From: Roseateles depolymerans
GTDB lineage: Bacteria > Pseudomonadota > Gammaproteobacteria > Burkholderiales > Burkholderiaceae_C
Direction of reading: 5' to 3'
Length of the DNA: 64,000 bases
Assembly: GCA_003241055.1 (NCBI GenBank)
Contig: QFOD01000026.1
Span: forward strand, 1 to 64,000
Shown here: positions 16,635 to 24,005 of the stretch, one piece after another
Layout: each line of letters opens with the position of its first letter
Numbering within the stretch: the stretch's first letter is position 1
Translations under genes and position numbers: made by a program
The notes under the pieces: generated by a model
Databases searched by the model: none
The model's input: the letters and a program-made list of their open reading frames with translations, nothing else
What the model was told of the DNA's origin: nothing

Positions 16635-16939
16635 CGCCGGCCGATCAGCACGCCCAGCGCCAGCCCCACGGCTGCCGCGATGCCGATGGCCTGCCAGGGC
16701 TTTTCGTGCACGTAGTCGTCGGTGGCCGTCGCGGCAGCCTTGGCACGGCGCACGGCCTCATGCTGGGCATCGGCCAGCTTTTCCTTGGCGCCGTCCAGGC
16801 GCTCCATGATGCGGGCCCGCAGGGCCTTGGCCTCGCCATCGGCCTTGGCCGTCGTGGCGTGCATCAGCGCGTCGATGTCGTCCATGACGGCACGGAAATC
16901 GGCCGCCAGCTTTTCCTTGGCCACGGTGGTATCGCTCAT
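16631..16939 (-). CDS. DUF883 family protein (ElaB/YqjD-like)
   Basis: This 102-residue protein has a long charged helix (residues 5-75, rich in Lys, Glu, Ala) and a C-terminal membrane anchor with the family motif HEKPWQAIGIAAAVGLALGVLIGRR near its end. ElaB/YqjD proteins are membrane-tethered and associate with ribosomes in stationary phase. That role is known for the family, not shown here. GAGGAGGACGAG precedes the ATG at 16939. It heads the three-gene operon. Confidence 0.9.
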   Translation of the reverse strand: MSDTTVAKEKLAADFRAVMDDIDALMHATTAKADGEAKALRARIMERLDGAKEKLADAQHEAVRRAKAAATATDDYVHEKPWQAIGIAAAVGLALGVLIGRR

Positions 16940-16989
16940 CTCGTCCTCCTCGAACTTCGGCAACGTCCCCGGATCGGGCACGCCCCATC

Positions 16990-17991
16990 CTAGCCCGACG
17001 CGATGACTGCACCTTGATCCAGGTCGAGCCGGGCCACCGCATCGCGCAACCGGGCCGCATGGGCGCGGCGCAGCTCGGGCGGCGCCAGCACCTCCACCTG
17101 GCCCGCGTGGCGCAGCAGATCCATCAGCAGCTCGGTGTCGTCCACATAGGGCAGCACCAGCTTCCAGCGGCCGTCGGCCAGCCACTCGCTGCGCTGCTGC
17201 GGATGCCATTCCTCGCGCGACACCCAGGCCGCCGTCTCGGGGCTGAACAGCAGCTCGGCCTCGCGCGGCGTGCCGCCGGCAAAGATGCCGTAGCCCCGGT
17301 CCAGCGCGGCCTCCAGCTCGTCCATGGGCACGCTGCGCGCGCCCTGCTCCAGCAGCGTGGCCGCCTCGATGCCGTCCAGCGCAAAGCGGCGCAGCGCCTC
17401 GCTGGCATGGCACCAGGCATCCAGGTACCAGGCATGGCGGTGGTGCACCAGGCGCTGGGGGGACAGTTCACGCTCGCTGAGCTCGCCGCCCTTCTTCTTG
17501 CGATAGCGGATGTGCAGGCGGCGGCGCTTCACCACGGCGCTGCCCACGGTCTCGAAGCTGTCGCCGACGATGCGGCGGCGCGCCGTGCCTATGAGCTTCA
17601 CGCGCCGGCGCAGCTCCTGCGCCTCGCCCTGGTCCACGCCCAGCATGCCGGTGATCTTGTCGAACATGGGCTGCAGGTGGCGGCCCACCACGCCCTGCTC
17701 GTCCAGCCCGGCCAGCATCTGCTGCATGGTCAGCAGCGCATGCAGCTCGGCCTCGTTGAACCACACGCCCGGCAGCTCGTGCTTGCCGCCACGCCACTGC
17801 TGGCCGAAGCGGTAGCCGTTGGCGGCGGCGTCGTATTCGATGGGGGCATCCAGCCGCTCGCGCAGATAGGCCAGGTCGCGTTTGAGCGTGGCGGGCGACA
17901 CCTCCAGCGCCTCCAGCAGCACCGCGAAGCTCACGCAGCCCTGGCTGCGGATCAGCATTTCGATCTTGTAGAAGCGCTCCGTGCGGTCCAT
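16990..17991 (-). CDS. WYL domain-containing transcriptional regulator (YafY-like)
   Basis: This 333-residue protein starts with a winged helix-turn-helix (MDRTERFYKIEMLIRSQGCV, then SFAVLLEALEVSPATLKRDLAYL). A central WYL domain (about 140-225, PQRLVHHRHAWYLDAWCH) and a C-terminal WCX extension follow. WYL regulators sense nucleic acid or nucleotide-like ligands and often control stress or defence genes. Translation from 17991 gives the usual N-terminus. It is divergent from a hypothetical gene at 18111, and paired repeats lie between them. Confidence 0.9.
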   Translation of the reverse strand: MDRTERFYKIEMLIRSQGCVSFAVLLEALEVSPATLKRDLAYLRERLDAPIEYDAAANGYRFGQQWRGGKHELPGVWFNEAELHALLTMQQMLAGLDEQGVVGRHLQPMFDKITGMLGVDQGEAQELRRRVKLIGTARRRIVGDSFETVGSAVVKRRRLHIRYRKKKGGELSERELSPQRLVHHRHAWYLDAWCHASEALRRFALDGIEAATLLEQGARSVPMDELEAALDRGYGIFAGGTPREAELLFSPETAAWVSREEWHPQQRSEWLADGRWKLVLPYVDDTELLMDLLRHAGQVEVLAPPELRRAHAARLRDAVARLDLDQGAVIASG

Positions 17992-18010
17992 GCCGGCCCC
18001 TGAAAATTTA

Positions 18011-18029
18011 CACAGTGGTTTCACGGTGG
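18011..18029. promoter_or_regulatory. Direct repeats in the WYL regulator promoter region
   Basis: CACAGTGG (18011-18018) and CACGGTGG (18022-18029) are spaced one helical turn (11 bp) apart, 20-38 bp upstream of the WYL regulator start. Each contains a CAC-n-GTG half-dyad. They are a plausible operator for autoregulation. Function is inferred. Confidence 0.4.
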
Positions 18030-18110
18030 ATCATCTCATGAGCTACCGGGCTCACACACTGAGCTCCAAGGCCCGCGACTCGTTTCAGGCGGCGCCCCCA
18101 CCAGGAGCCC

Positions 18111-19160
18111 ATGATGCAGACCGCCCACCTCGACACCGCCCATTCCCAAGCCCTGGTCCAGTTCGCACTGGACATGGACAGCCCGGCCGACGCCGCCCTC
18201 AGCAGCCACGAGCGCATCGGCCTGGCCCTGGGGCGCGACTACGCGCTGCACGGTGTCACGCCGCCCATCGCCCACCTCTATCCGCAGTCGCCGCTGCAGC
18301 GCGGCTGGCTGGGTGCCCGTCACGGCCGCACCGCACGCGCACCGGCCACGCCCCAGGTGCTGCAATGGCTGTCGCTGCGCACCCATGCCTGGACCCGCGG
18401 CCGGCATTTCGAGGACATCCAGCTCACGCCCCACCATCTGGCCCAGCTGGAAGCCAGCCACTGCCCCATCACCCGCGAGCTGCTGGACGACGGCAACCGC
18501 TCCATCGACCGGGTGCGCGACGATGCCGGCTACGCGGCCGGCAACCTGGCCCAGATGAGCCGCCACGCCAATCAGGCCAAGGCCGATCGCAGCCACGAAC
18601 AGCTGGTGGCGATGGCCGACAGCTGCGCCACCGGCCCCATCACCCGCATCGGCGGGCTGGCCGAAGCCAATTGGCGCCGCCTGGCCGTGCTGACCAGCTT
18701 CGTGACGCCGCTGCCGCACGAGGTGGCCGCGCAGATCCCGCTGCGTGTGCTGCCGCCCAACCGGCTGCGCCTGCTCAACCCGGTGCAGGCCCTGCAGGCC
18801 TTTGTCACGCGCCAGCTGGCCACGCCGGGCTGGAGCGCCCGCCTGGCCCGCCTCGAGGCCCTGCTGCCCGGCGACGCGCTACGTGCCGACTTCAACCGCT
18901 TTCTGCTAGCCCTGGCCCCCCGCGTGCTGGCGGCACATGAGCTGGACACCGCCCATGCCATCCGCTGGGCGCTGGAGGACGCCTGGACCCAGCCGCTGGT
19001 GCTCAAGCGCTGGACGCGGTTTGCGCTGCAGCTCGCGCCGGAACAGGCCGAGGCTCTGGTGGAGCGTGCGGCCGCCAAGCGGCTCAGCCCCGTGCATGTG
19101 CAGCGCCATGACGACGCCACCGACGGCTGGGCCCTCTCAACCCGGGGGTATGCGGTCTGA
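18111..19160 (+). CDS. Hypothetical protein with a degenerate HNH-like segment
   Basis: This 349-residue soluble protein is not assignable to a named family by eye. Residues about 117-160 (HCPITRELLDDGNRSIDRVR, then DDAGYAAGNLAQMSRHANQAK) resemble the CPxT...SxDRxxxxxGYxxGN pattern of HNH/endonuclease VII-like nucleases, though only one Cys of the usual zinc pairs is kept. The rest is helical and Leu/Ala-rich. CAGGAG lies 4 bases before the ATG. It is divergently paired with the WYL regulator, which may control it. A nuclease role is only a hypothesis. Confidence 0.7.
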   Translation: MMQTAHLDTAHSQALVQFALDMDSPADAALSSHERIGLALGRDYALHGVTPPIAHLYPQSPLQRGWLGARHGRTARAPATPQVLQWLSLRTHAWTRGRHFEDIQLTPHHLAQLEASHCPITRELLDDGNRSIDRVRDDAGYAAGNLAQMSRHANQAKADRSHEQLVAMADSCATGPITRIGGLAEANWRRLAVLTSFVTPLPHEVAAQIPLRVLPPNRLRLLNPVQALQAFVTRQLATPGWSARLARLEALLPGDALRADFNRFLLALAPRVLAAHELDTAHAIRWALEDAWTQPLVLKRWTRFALQLAPEQAEALVERAAAKRLSPVHVQRHDDATDGWALSTRGYAV

Positions 19161-19185
19161 CTGTCACGCCGGCTTCATCCAGGGT

Positions 19186-19217
19186 CTACAGAGTCTGCGG
19201 ACTCGCCTTCCACGGAG
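19186..19217 (+). promoter_or_regulatory. Leader motif shared with a second PEP-CTERM gene
   Basis: CTACAGAG (19186-19193), a 15-nt spacer and TCCACGGAG (19209-19217) lie just before the start at 19226. The same pair with a 16-nt spacer precedes the PEP-CTERM gene at 24006. TCCACGGAG includes the ribosome binding site. Confidence 0.5.
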
Positions 19218-19225
19218 ACTCCGCG

Positions 19226-19990
19226 ATGACCAAGACCCTGTCCCTGATTGCCGTGGCCGCCACGGCCGCATTCGCCCTGCCGGCCCATGCCGACCTGAAC
19301 AGCGCCGGCAGCCTGAGCTTCACCGCCTTCAATGCCGACGAGGACGGTTTCTCCATGGTGGCGTTGTCCGACATCGCGGCCAACACCAAGGTCTGGTTCA
19401 GCGACAACGAATGGAGCGGCTCGGCCTTCAACACCGGCGAGAGCTTTTCGTCGTGGCTGTCGGGCAGTGCGGTGATTGCCGCCGGCACCGTGATCCGCTT
19501 CAGCAAGGTCGACAGCGCCACCGCGCTGGCCGCCTCCATCGGCACCTTCAGCCGCGAGACCGTCAGCGGCAGCAGCAACTGGGGCCTCAGCACCAGCGAA
19601 GACACGCTCTACGCCTACCTGGGCAGCAGCGCCACGGCACCCACGCTGTTCCTGAGCGCCATCACGACCGGCAGCTTCGGCTCCGCCAGCGCAGGCAGCC
19701 TGGACAACACCGGCCTGAGCAACGGGAATGGCGCCATCACGCTGAGCGCCGGCTCCGACTACGCCGAATACCAGGGCCCGCGCAGCGGCCAGGCCAGCTT
19801 CGCGGACTACCTGCCGCTGCTGGGCAACGTCGCGAACTGGAATGACCTGGGCACCAATGCCGACGGCAGCAACCTCGTGCCCGACACCACCGCGTTCACG
19901 GTCAGCGCCGTGCCGGAACCGTCCAGCTACGCGCTGCTGATGTCCGGCCTGTTGTCCATCGGCCTGATCGCACGCCGCCGCCGCAGCTGA
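19226..19990 (+). CDS. PEP-CTERM sorting domain-containing protein
   Basis: This 254-residue secreted protein has a signal peptide (MTKTLSLIAVAATAAFALPAHA). Its beta-rich Ser/Gly/Asn body carries features such as SLSFTAFNADEDGFSMVALS and NTKVWFSDNEWSG, the latter similar to lamin-tail-like surface domains. The sorting signal is AVPEPSSYALLMSGLLSIGL with a terminal RRRRS. It should be anchored or displayed by an exosortase encoded elsewhere. GGAG precedes the ATG by 8 bases, and a bidirectional terminator follows 20 bp after the stop. Confidence 0.88.
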   Translation: MTKTLSLIAVAATAAFALPAHADLNSAGSLSFTAFNADEDGFSMVALSDIAANTKVWFSDNEWSGSAFNTGESFSSWLSGSAVIAAGTVIRFSKVDSATALAASIGTFSRETVSGSSNWGLSTSEDTLYAYLGSSATAPTLFLSAITTGSFGSASAGSLDNTGLSNGNGAITLSAGSDYAEYQGPRSGQASFADYLPLLGNVANWNDLGTNADGSNLVPDTTAFTVSAVPEPSSYALLMSGLLSIGLIARRRRS

Positions 19991-20010
19991 CCCCCGTCAG
20001 CCCAGACGAC

Positions 20011-20036
20011 AAAAGCGCCCGGAAGGGCGCTTTTTT
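20011..20036. terminator. Bidirectional rho-independent terminator
   Basis: A 10-bp stem AAAAGCGCCC/GGGCGCTTTT with tetraloop GGAA has T-tracts in both directions. It lies between the converging PEP-CTERM gene and the GNAT gene. Confidence 0.93.
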
Positions 20037-20052
20037 CGCTCGACGAGCCGCC

Positions 20053-20571
20053 TCAGACCAGCGAACGCTGCAGACGGATCTCTTCGACGCGCGAACCACC
20101 CACCTCTGCGGTGCGGGCACTGCCGGCCTCGCGCTTGAAGCCGGCCAGCTCGAAGAAGCGCAGCGCGCGGTCGTTGCGCAGATAGCACCACAGCGTGGCC
20201 TTGGTGCAGCCTTCTTCCTGCAGGCCGTCGCGGGCGGCATCCCACAGCGCCAGGCCCACGCCCTTGTCCCAGTGCTCGGGACTGGCGAACAACGCCCAGA
20301 TCTCACCGGTGGTGGCGGGCGTGCCCTTGTCGCGCGAGCGATCGAAACCGACGAAACCCATGATCTTGTTGTCCAGGTGAGCAACCATCACCTGGGGTTC
20401 GCACAGATCGATGGCTTCACGCCAGAACGCCTGGCGCTTCTGCACGGACATGCCGTCGAGAGCCGCCGCAGGCAGCAGGGCCTTGTAGGCATCCTGACTG
20501 GCAGCGACATGGATCTCGGCGATGGCTTTGGCATCGCGCAGTGTGGCGGGACGAACCTGGATCACGGACAT
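20053..20571 (-). CDS. GNAT family N-acetyltransferase
   Basis: This 172-residue protein has the GNAT fold: an N-terminal VRPATLRDAKAIAEIH, acetyl-CoA binding around WALFASPEHWDKGVGLALWD (a Q/RxxGxG/A-like loop) and a C-terminal ALRFFELAGFKRE strand. It acetylates an unknown amine or protein. The ATG at 20571 gives the normal family start. The frame stays open 90 bases further upstream, but those residues are not conserved-looking. The Shine-Dalgarno is weak. Confidence 0.85.
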   Translation of the reverse strand: MSVIQVRPATLRDAKAIAEIHVAASQDAYKALLPAAALDGMSVQKRQAFWREAIDLCEPQVMVAHLDNKIMGFVGFDRSRDKGTPATTGEIWALFASPEHWDKGVGLALWDAARDGLQEEGCTKATLWCYLRNDRALRFFELAGFKREAGSARTAEVGGSRVEEIRLQRSLV

Positions 20572-20678
20572 ATTGCTTTTCGAAACCGAGAGAGCGCCGT
20601 CGGCACGACGCCGGGCGCGAAAGGGCAAGATTGTCCCAGCGCTTGCGCGTTTCTTACGCACTTGACAGGTTTCTTTTT

Positions 20679-21350
20679 TCAGCCCCCTGGTTGATCGATT
20701 TCAGCCCTCCTGGCCTTGACATGGTCGACCAGACCGCGACGCAGCCAACGCAGGGGGGTGCGCTGCAGATGCCTCAGCAGTGCGTGGTCCACGCACTGCT
20801 CGCCCAGGTCCAGCGCGAAGCGGCGTGCCAGCTCGTGCTGCACCTTCAGCAGCAGCTGCGCAGTGACCTGGGCATCGGCCAGCGCCCGGTGGGCGCGGCC
20901 TGCCGTCTCCAGCCCCAGGAAGGCGGTCATCGCGCCCAGTGCATGGCTGCGGCTTTCAGGCCACAGGCGTCGTGACAACAGCACCGTGCAGGCGAACTGG
21001 TGTGCCGGGTCGACGTCCAGGCCCGCCCGCTGCATCTCGGCACGCCAGAAGCTCTCGTCAAAACTCGCGTTGTGCGCGATGAGCGGACAGCCTGCCGTGA
21101 ACCCGGCCAGCTCGCGCATCACTGTGGCGGACGGCGGTGCGTCGCCAAGCATCTCGTTGGTGATGCCGGTCAAGACCTGGATCTGTGGTGGGACCCAGGC
21201 GCCGCTGTTCATCAGGCTGGCATAGCGGTCGACGATGCAGCCGTCCTTCACGAGCACGGCCGCCACCTCGGTGGCCCGTCCGCCGTTGCCCGGACCCAGG
21301 CCGGTGGTCTCGAAGTCGACGACCGCGATGGTCTCTGACATGCGGCTCAT
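20679..21350 (-). CDS. 3'-5' exonuclease, DEDDh (DnaQ/RNase T-like)
   Basis: This 223-residue exonuclease has all three Exo motifs: VVDFETTGLG (Exo I, Asp and Glu), LIAHNASFDESF (Exo II, Asp) and HRALADAQVT (Exo III, His and Asp). That is the DEDDh set of DNA polymerase III epsilon-like and RNase T-like nucleases. The ATG at 21350 overlaps the stop of the MazG-like gene (ATGA), showing coupling. A second ATG lies 9 bases downstream. The pairing of a nucleotide pyrophosphohydrolase with an exonuclease suggests a role in nucleotide or nucleic-acid quality control. Confidence 0.87.
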   Translation of the reverse strand: MSRMSETIAVVDFETTGLGPGNGGRATEVAAVLVKDGCIVDRYASLMNSGAWVPPQIQVLTGITNEMLGDAPPSATVMRELAGFTAGCPLIAHNASFDESFWRAEMQRAGLDVDPAHQFACTVLLSRRLWPESRSHALGAMTAFLGLETAGRAHRALADAQVTAQLLLKVQHELARRFALDLGEQCVDHALLRHLQRTPLRWLRRGLVDHVKARRAEIDQPGG

Positions 21351-21667
21351 GCCTTGGCCGCCTTGGGCGGGTACTTCAGCGCATTCAGCTGCAGCTTGCG
21401 TTCGACCGCCGCTTCCAGGTCCACACCGCTGTGGTCGGCAATCTGCAGGAGGTAGAGCAGCACGTCGGAGAGCTCCTCGCCCAGATGGGTGCGCTGCGCC
21501 TCGTCGAGCGCGAGCGACTGCTCCGGGGTCAGCCACTGAAAGATCTCGAGCAGCTCGGCGGCCTCGACCGTCATGGCCATCGCGAGGTTCTTGGGCGTCT
21601 GGTAGGGCTGCCAGTCGCGCTCGGCCGCGAAGCGCCGCAGGCGAGCCTGGAGTTCAGGGATGTTCAT
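21347..21667 (-). CDS. MazG-like nucleotide pyrophosphohydrolase
   Basis: This 106-residue all-alpha enzyme has the MazG/dCTPase core: VEAAELLEIFQWLTPEQ gives the first acidic metal-binding helix and LGEELSDVLLYLLQIAD the EExxD helix. The short single-domain form resembles RS21-C6 type dNTP pyrophosphatases that remove non-canonical nucleotides. A promoter candidate lies just upstream and the exonuclease gene overlaps its 3' end. The start at 21667 gives the usual short N-terminus. Confidence 0.87.
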   Translation of the reverse strand: MNIPELQARLRRFAAERDWQPYQTPKNLAMAMTVEAAELLEIFQWLTPEQSLALDEAQRTHLGEELSDVLLYLLQIADHSGVDLEAAVERKLQLNALKYPPKAAKA

Positions 21668-21683
21668 GGAAAAAGTGTCCCTT

Positions 21684-21711
21684 GTTATTCCAATGCATTT
21701 GTAGATTTCAA
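21684..21711 (-). promoter_or_regulatory. Sigma-70-like promoter candidate for the mazG-like gene
   Basis: On the minus strand, TTGAAA (21711-21706) is followed after 16 bp by AATAAC (21689-21684), 17 bp before the start codon. The match is moderate but the region is AT-rich and well placed. Confidence 0.4.
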
Positions 21712-21742
21712 AATGGTGGTGGTAGTAGAGGCTGGCTCCTCC

Positions 21743-21898
21743 TGTGGACAAGTCTATAAATCTGTTTTTCTTCAATGACTTGTGATCGTCCAAAGTCTGT
21801 GCGCCAGGACGGGTGCAATCCGGTGCGCGAATGGGAACAACTCGGCCAGGACGCGTCGGCCTGTGGATATCCGGGCAGTTGTTCAACAAGCATCCACA
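21743..21898. promoter_or_regulatory. Cluster of three DnaA-box-like nonamers
   Basis: Relative to the consensus TTATCCACA, the minus strand carries TTGTCCACA (21743-21751, one mismatch) and ATATCCACA (21862-21870, one mismatch). The plus strand carries GCATCCACA (21890-21898, two mismatches). They could bind DnaA for regulation or titration. Chance occurrence is possible. Confidence 0.35.
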
Positions 21899-22046
21899 GA
21901 CTTCTTCCGGGGCTGTCCGGGGCCTGACCACCGTTCTTCTTTACCTGCGGGAAACCTGGCTGTGGGCTGGTGACGGGGCTCGACGTCTAGAGTGGCACGC
22001 CATGAATTCATAGCGCCGTCACAGGCGCGTGCCCAGGAGACAAGCG

Positions 22047-23207
22047 ATGAATCCCCTTGCCACCCGACTGGCCCTTGCGTCGTCGGCCGCACTGGCCCTG
22101 CTGCTGAGCGGCTGCGGCGGCGGTGCGTCCTCGGACACCACGCCAGCCGTCAAGATCAATGCCGTCAAGGTCTTCGGCGACAGCCTGCAGGACAGTGGCA
22201 CCTTCGGCTACAAGTTCACCGTGCAGGGCAGCGACAGCCAGCTCTACGTGGAGCGCATCGCGGCCAACTACGGTCAGACGCTGTGCAACTTCTTCAGCTT
22301 CACCGGCACGACCTTCGTGCCCAACAGCAAGACGGGCTGTACCAATTTCGCCATCGGCGGCGGCCGCATCACCTACACGGGCGCGGGCGCCAGTGCGGCC
22401 AATCCGCTGAACATCGGCGTGCAGATGGCCACCTATGCGTCGCTCGCCAGCTACTCGGCCAGTGACCTGGTCATCGTCGACGGCGGCGGCAACGACGCGG
22501 CCGACCTGATCGGTGCCTACCTCAGCGTGCCCAAGGACCAGGCGCAGTCACTGCAGGCCCTGCTGGCCACGCTGCTGACACCCACGCAGATCGCCACCGC
22601 ACTGCAGGCCGGCCAGACCGGCATCGCGCAGATCGGCGGCACCTACATGACGGCGTTGGCCGACAAGTTCGCGGCCTCCATCCAGACCAATGTGCTGGAC
22701 AAGGGCGCGACCCACGTGGTGCTGATGAACATGCCCAGCATCAACAACACGCCGCGCTTCCAATTGGCGCTGGACGCGATCGCCGCGGCCAATGGCGGGG
22801 GCACCACGGGCGCAACCGCACGCGCCGCGGCCGAGACGTTGTTCAAGACCTGGATCAGCGCGTTCAACACCGAGCTGGCCGCCAAGCTGGGCAGCGACAC
22901 CCGCGTGGCGCTGGTGGACTTCTACGCCGGCTTCAATGACCAGGTCGCGACGCCGGCCCAGTTCGGCCTCAGCAACGTGAAGACGCCGGCCTGCCCGGCC
23001 GTGGGCGTGGACAGCAGCGGCCTGCCGACCTACGACTTCCCCACCTGCACCGCCGACAAGCTGTCCGCCACGCCGCCCACCGGCGTGACCGACCCGAACT
23101 GGTGGAAGACCTACGCCTTTGCCGACGGCTTCCACCCCACGCCCTACGGTCACCAGCTCACGCAGCAGCTGATCGCCAAGACCCTGTCGATCAAGGGCTG
23201 GCTCTGA
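22047..23207 (+). CDS. GDSL/SGNH family lipoprotein esterase
   Basis: This 386-residue secreted lipoprotein has a lipobox LLSGC (Cys23). A GDSL block FGDSLQDSG follows with nucleophile Ser46. The SGNH Asn lies in IVDGGGNDAADL and the catalytic Asp/His pair in ADGFHPTPYGH near the C-terminus. It should hydrolyse esters or lipids at the cell surface or periplasm. AGGAG precedes the ATG at 22047 by 7 bases. An OmpW-like gene follows 29 bp downstream, probably in the same transcript. Confidence 0.9.
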   Translation: MNPLATRLALASSAALALLLSGCGGGASSDTTPAVKINAVKVFGDSLQDSGTFGYKFTVQGSDSQLYVERIAANYGQTLCNFFSFTGTTFVPNSKTGCTNFAIGGGRITYTGAGASAANPLNIGVQMATYASLASYSASDLVIVDGGGNDAADLIGAYLSVPKDQAQSLQALLATLLTPTQIATALQAGQTGIAQIGGTYMTALADKFAASIQTNVLDKGATHVVLMNMPSINNTPRFQLALDAIAAANGGGTTGATARAAAETLFKTWISAFNTELAAKLGSDTRVALVDFYAGFNDQVATPAQFGLSNVKTPACPAVGVDSSGLPTYDFPTCTADKLSATPPTGVTDPNWWKTYAFADGFHPTPYGHQLTQQLIAKTLSIKGWL

Positions 23208-23236
23208 GCCCCGGCCATCCCTCAAGGAGAACCTCC

Positions 23237-23902
23237 ATGCAATTCAAGCTCCTCCTCGCCGGGGTGCTGGCGCTGGGCTGCGCCGGTGCATATGCGCAGT
23301 CGGCCGGCAACATCGTGGTCTACGGCGGCCTGGTCCAGGTCAGGCCCCAGGTGGACAGTGGCGACCTCAGTGCGCCCAGCCTGGCCGGCACCCAGATCGA
23401 CGTGAAGCATGCGACCTCGTTCGTCGGCGGCATCACCTACTACTGGACGGACCACCTCAGCATCGATCTGCCCATCGGTGCGCCGTTCAAGCACGATGTC
23501 GTCGGTGCCGGTGCGATTGCCGGCGTGGGCCGGCTGGGCACCGTGAAGTCCATGCCCATCACGCTGCTGGGCCAGTACCGGTTCGGCGAACCAGGTGCCA
23601 CGGTGCGACCTTTCGTCGGCGCCGGCTACACCTATGGCCGCTTCTTCAAGCCGCGGTCGACGGCCGTGCTGTCCGGCATCACCGGGGGCACACCCGATCA
23701 GCCGACGCTGCTGACCATGAAGAGCGCCGGCGGCCCGACGCTGGAGCTGGGCACGAGCTTCAAGCTGGCCAAGGACTGGTCGGCCAGCCTGTCGGTCACC
23801 AAGACCTTCATCAAGACCACCGGCCAGCTGAGCACGGGCCAGACCATCGACGCGACGCTGGATCCGGTGTCGCTGAAGTTCGGCATCGGCTACACCTTCT
23901 GA
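23237..23902 (+). CDS. OmpW family outer-membrane protein
   Basis: This 221-residue protein has a signal peptide (MQFKLLLAGVLALGCAGAYA) and an eight-stranded barrel pattern ending in Phe (LKFGIGYTF). OmpW-like landmarks are GGITYYWTDHLSIDLPIGAPFKHDV, quoted here only by its ends GGITYYW and FKHDV, LLGQYRFGEPG and RPFVGAGYTYGRFF. OmpW porins pass small hydrophobic molecules. AAGGAG precedes the ATG by 8 bases. Its pairing with a lipoprotein esterase could allow uptake of released products, which is inference. Confidence 0.88.
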   Translation: MQFKLLLAGVLALGCAGAYAQSAGNIVVYGGLVQVRPQVDSGDLSAPSLAGTQIDVKHATSFVGGITYYWTDHLSIDLPIGAPFKHDVVGAGAIAGVGRLGTVKSMPITLLGQYRFGEPGATVRPFVGAGYTYGRFFKPRSTAVLSGITGGTPDQPTLLTMKSAGGPTLELGTSFKLAKDWSASLSVTKTFIKTTGQLSTGQTIDATLDPVSLKFGIGYTF

Positions 23903-23912
23903 TCCTCGCTCG

Positions 23913-23939
23913 CCCGGCCCCCCGAACGCGGGGGCCGGG
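23913..23939 (+). terminator. Strong GC hairpin after the OmpW-like gene
   Basis: A 10-bp perfect stem CCCGGCCCCC/GGGGGCCGGG with a 7-nt loop lies 11 bp after the stop. No U-tract follows, so it may be a Rho-assisted or weak terminator. Confidence 0.45.
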
Positions 23940-23962
23940 GGTCAGGCATTGCTCATCAGCCC

Positions 23963-23995
23963 CTACAGAGCCGTGCGACAACATCGTCCACGGAG
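23963..23995 (+). promoter_or_regulatory. Leader motif shared with a second PEP-CTERM gene
   Basis: CTACAGAG (23963-23970), a 16-nt spacer and TCCACGGAG (23987-23995) precede the start at 24006. This repeats the arrangement before the PEP-CTERM gene at 19226. Confidence 0.5.
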
Positions 23996-24005
23996 GGAGT
24001 GGTTC

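Larger units (their letters stand above)
21668..22046. other. AT-richer intergenic region between mazG-like and GDSL genes
   Basis: This 379-bp region is markedly less GC-rich than its surroundings over about 21670-21800 (runs such as TATAAATCTGTTTTTC). I see no credible gene. It contains a promoter candidate for the mazG-like gene and three DnaA-box-like nonamers, described separately. Confidence 0.6.
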
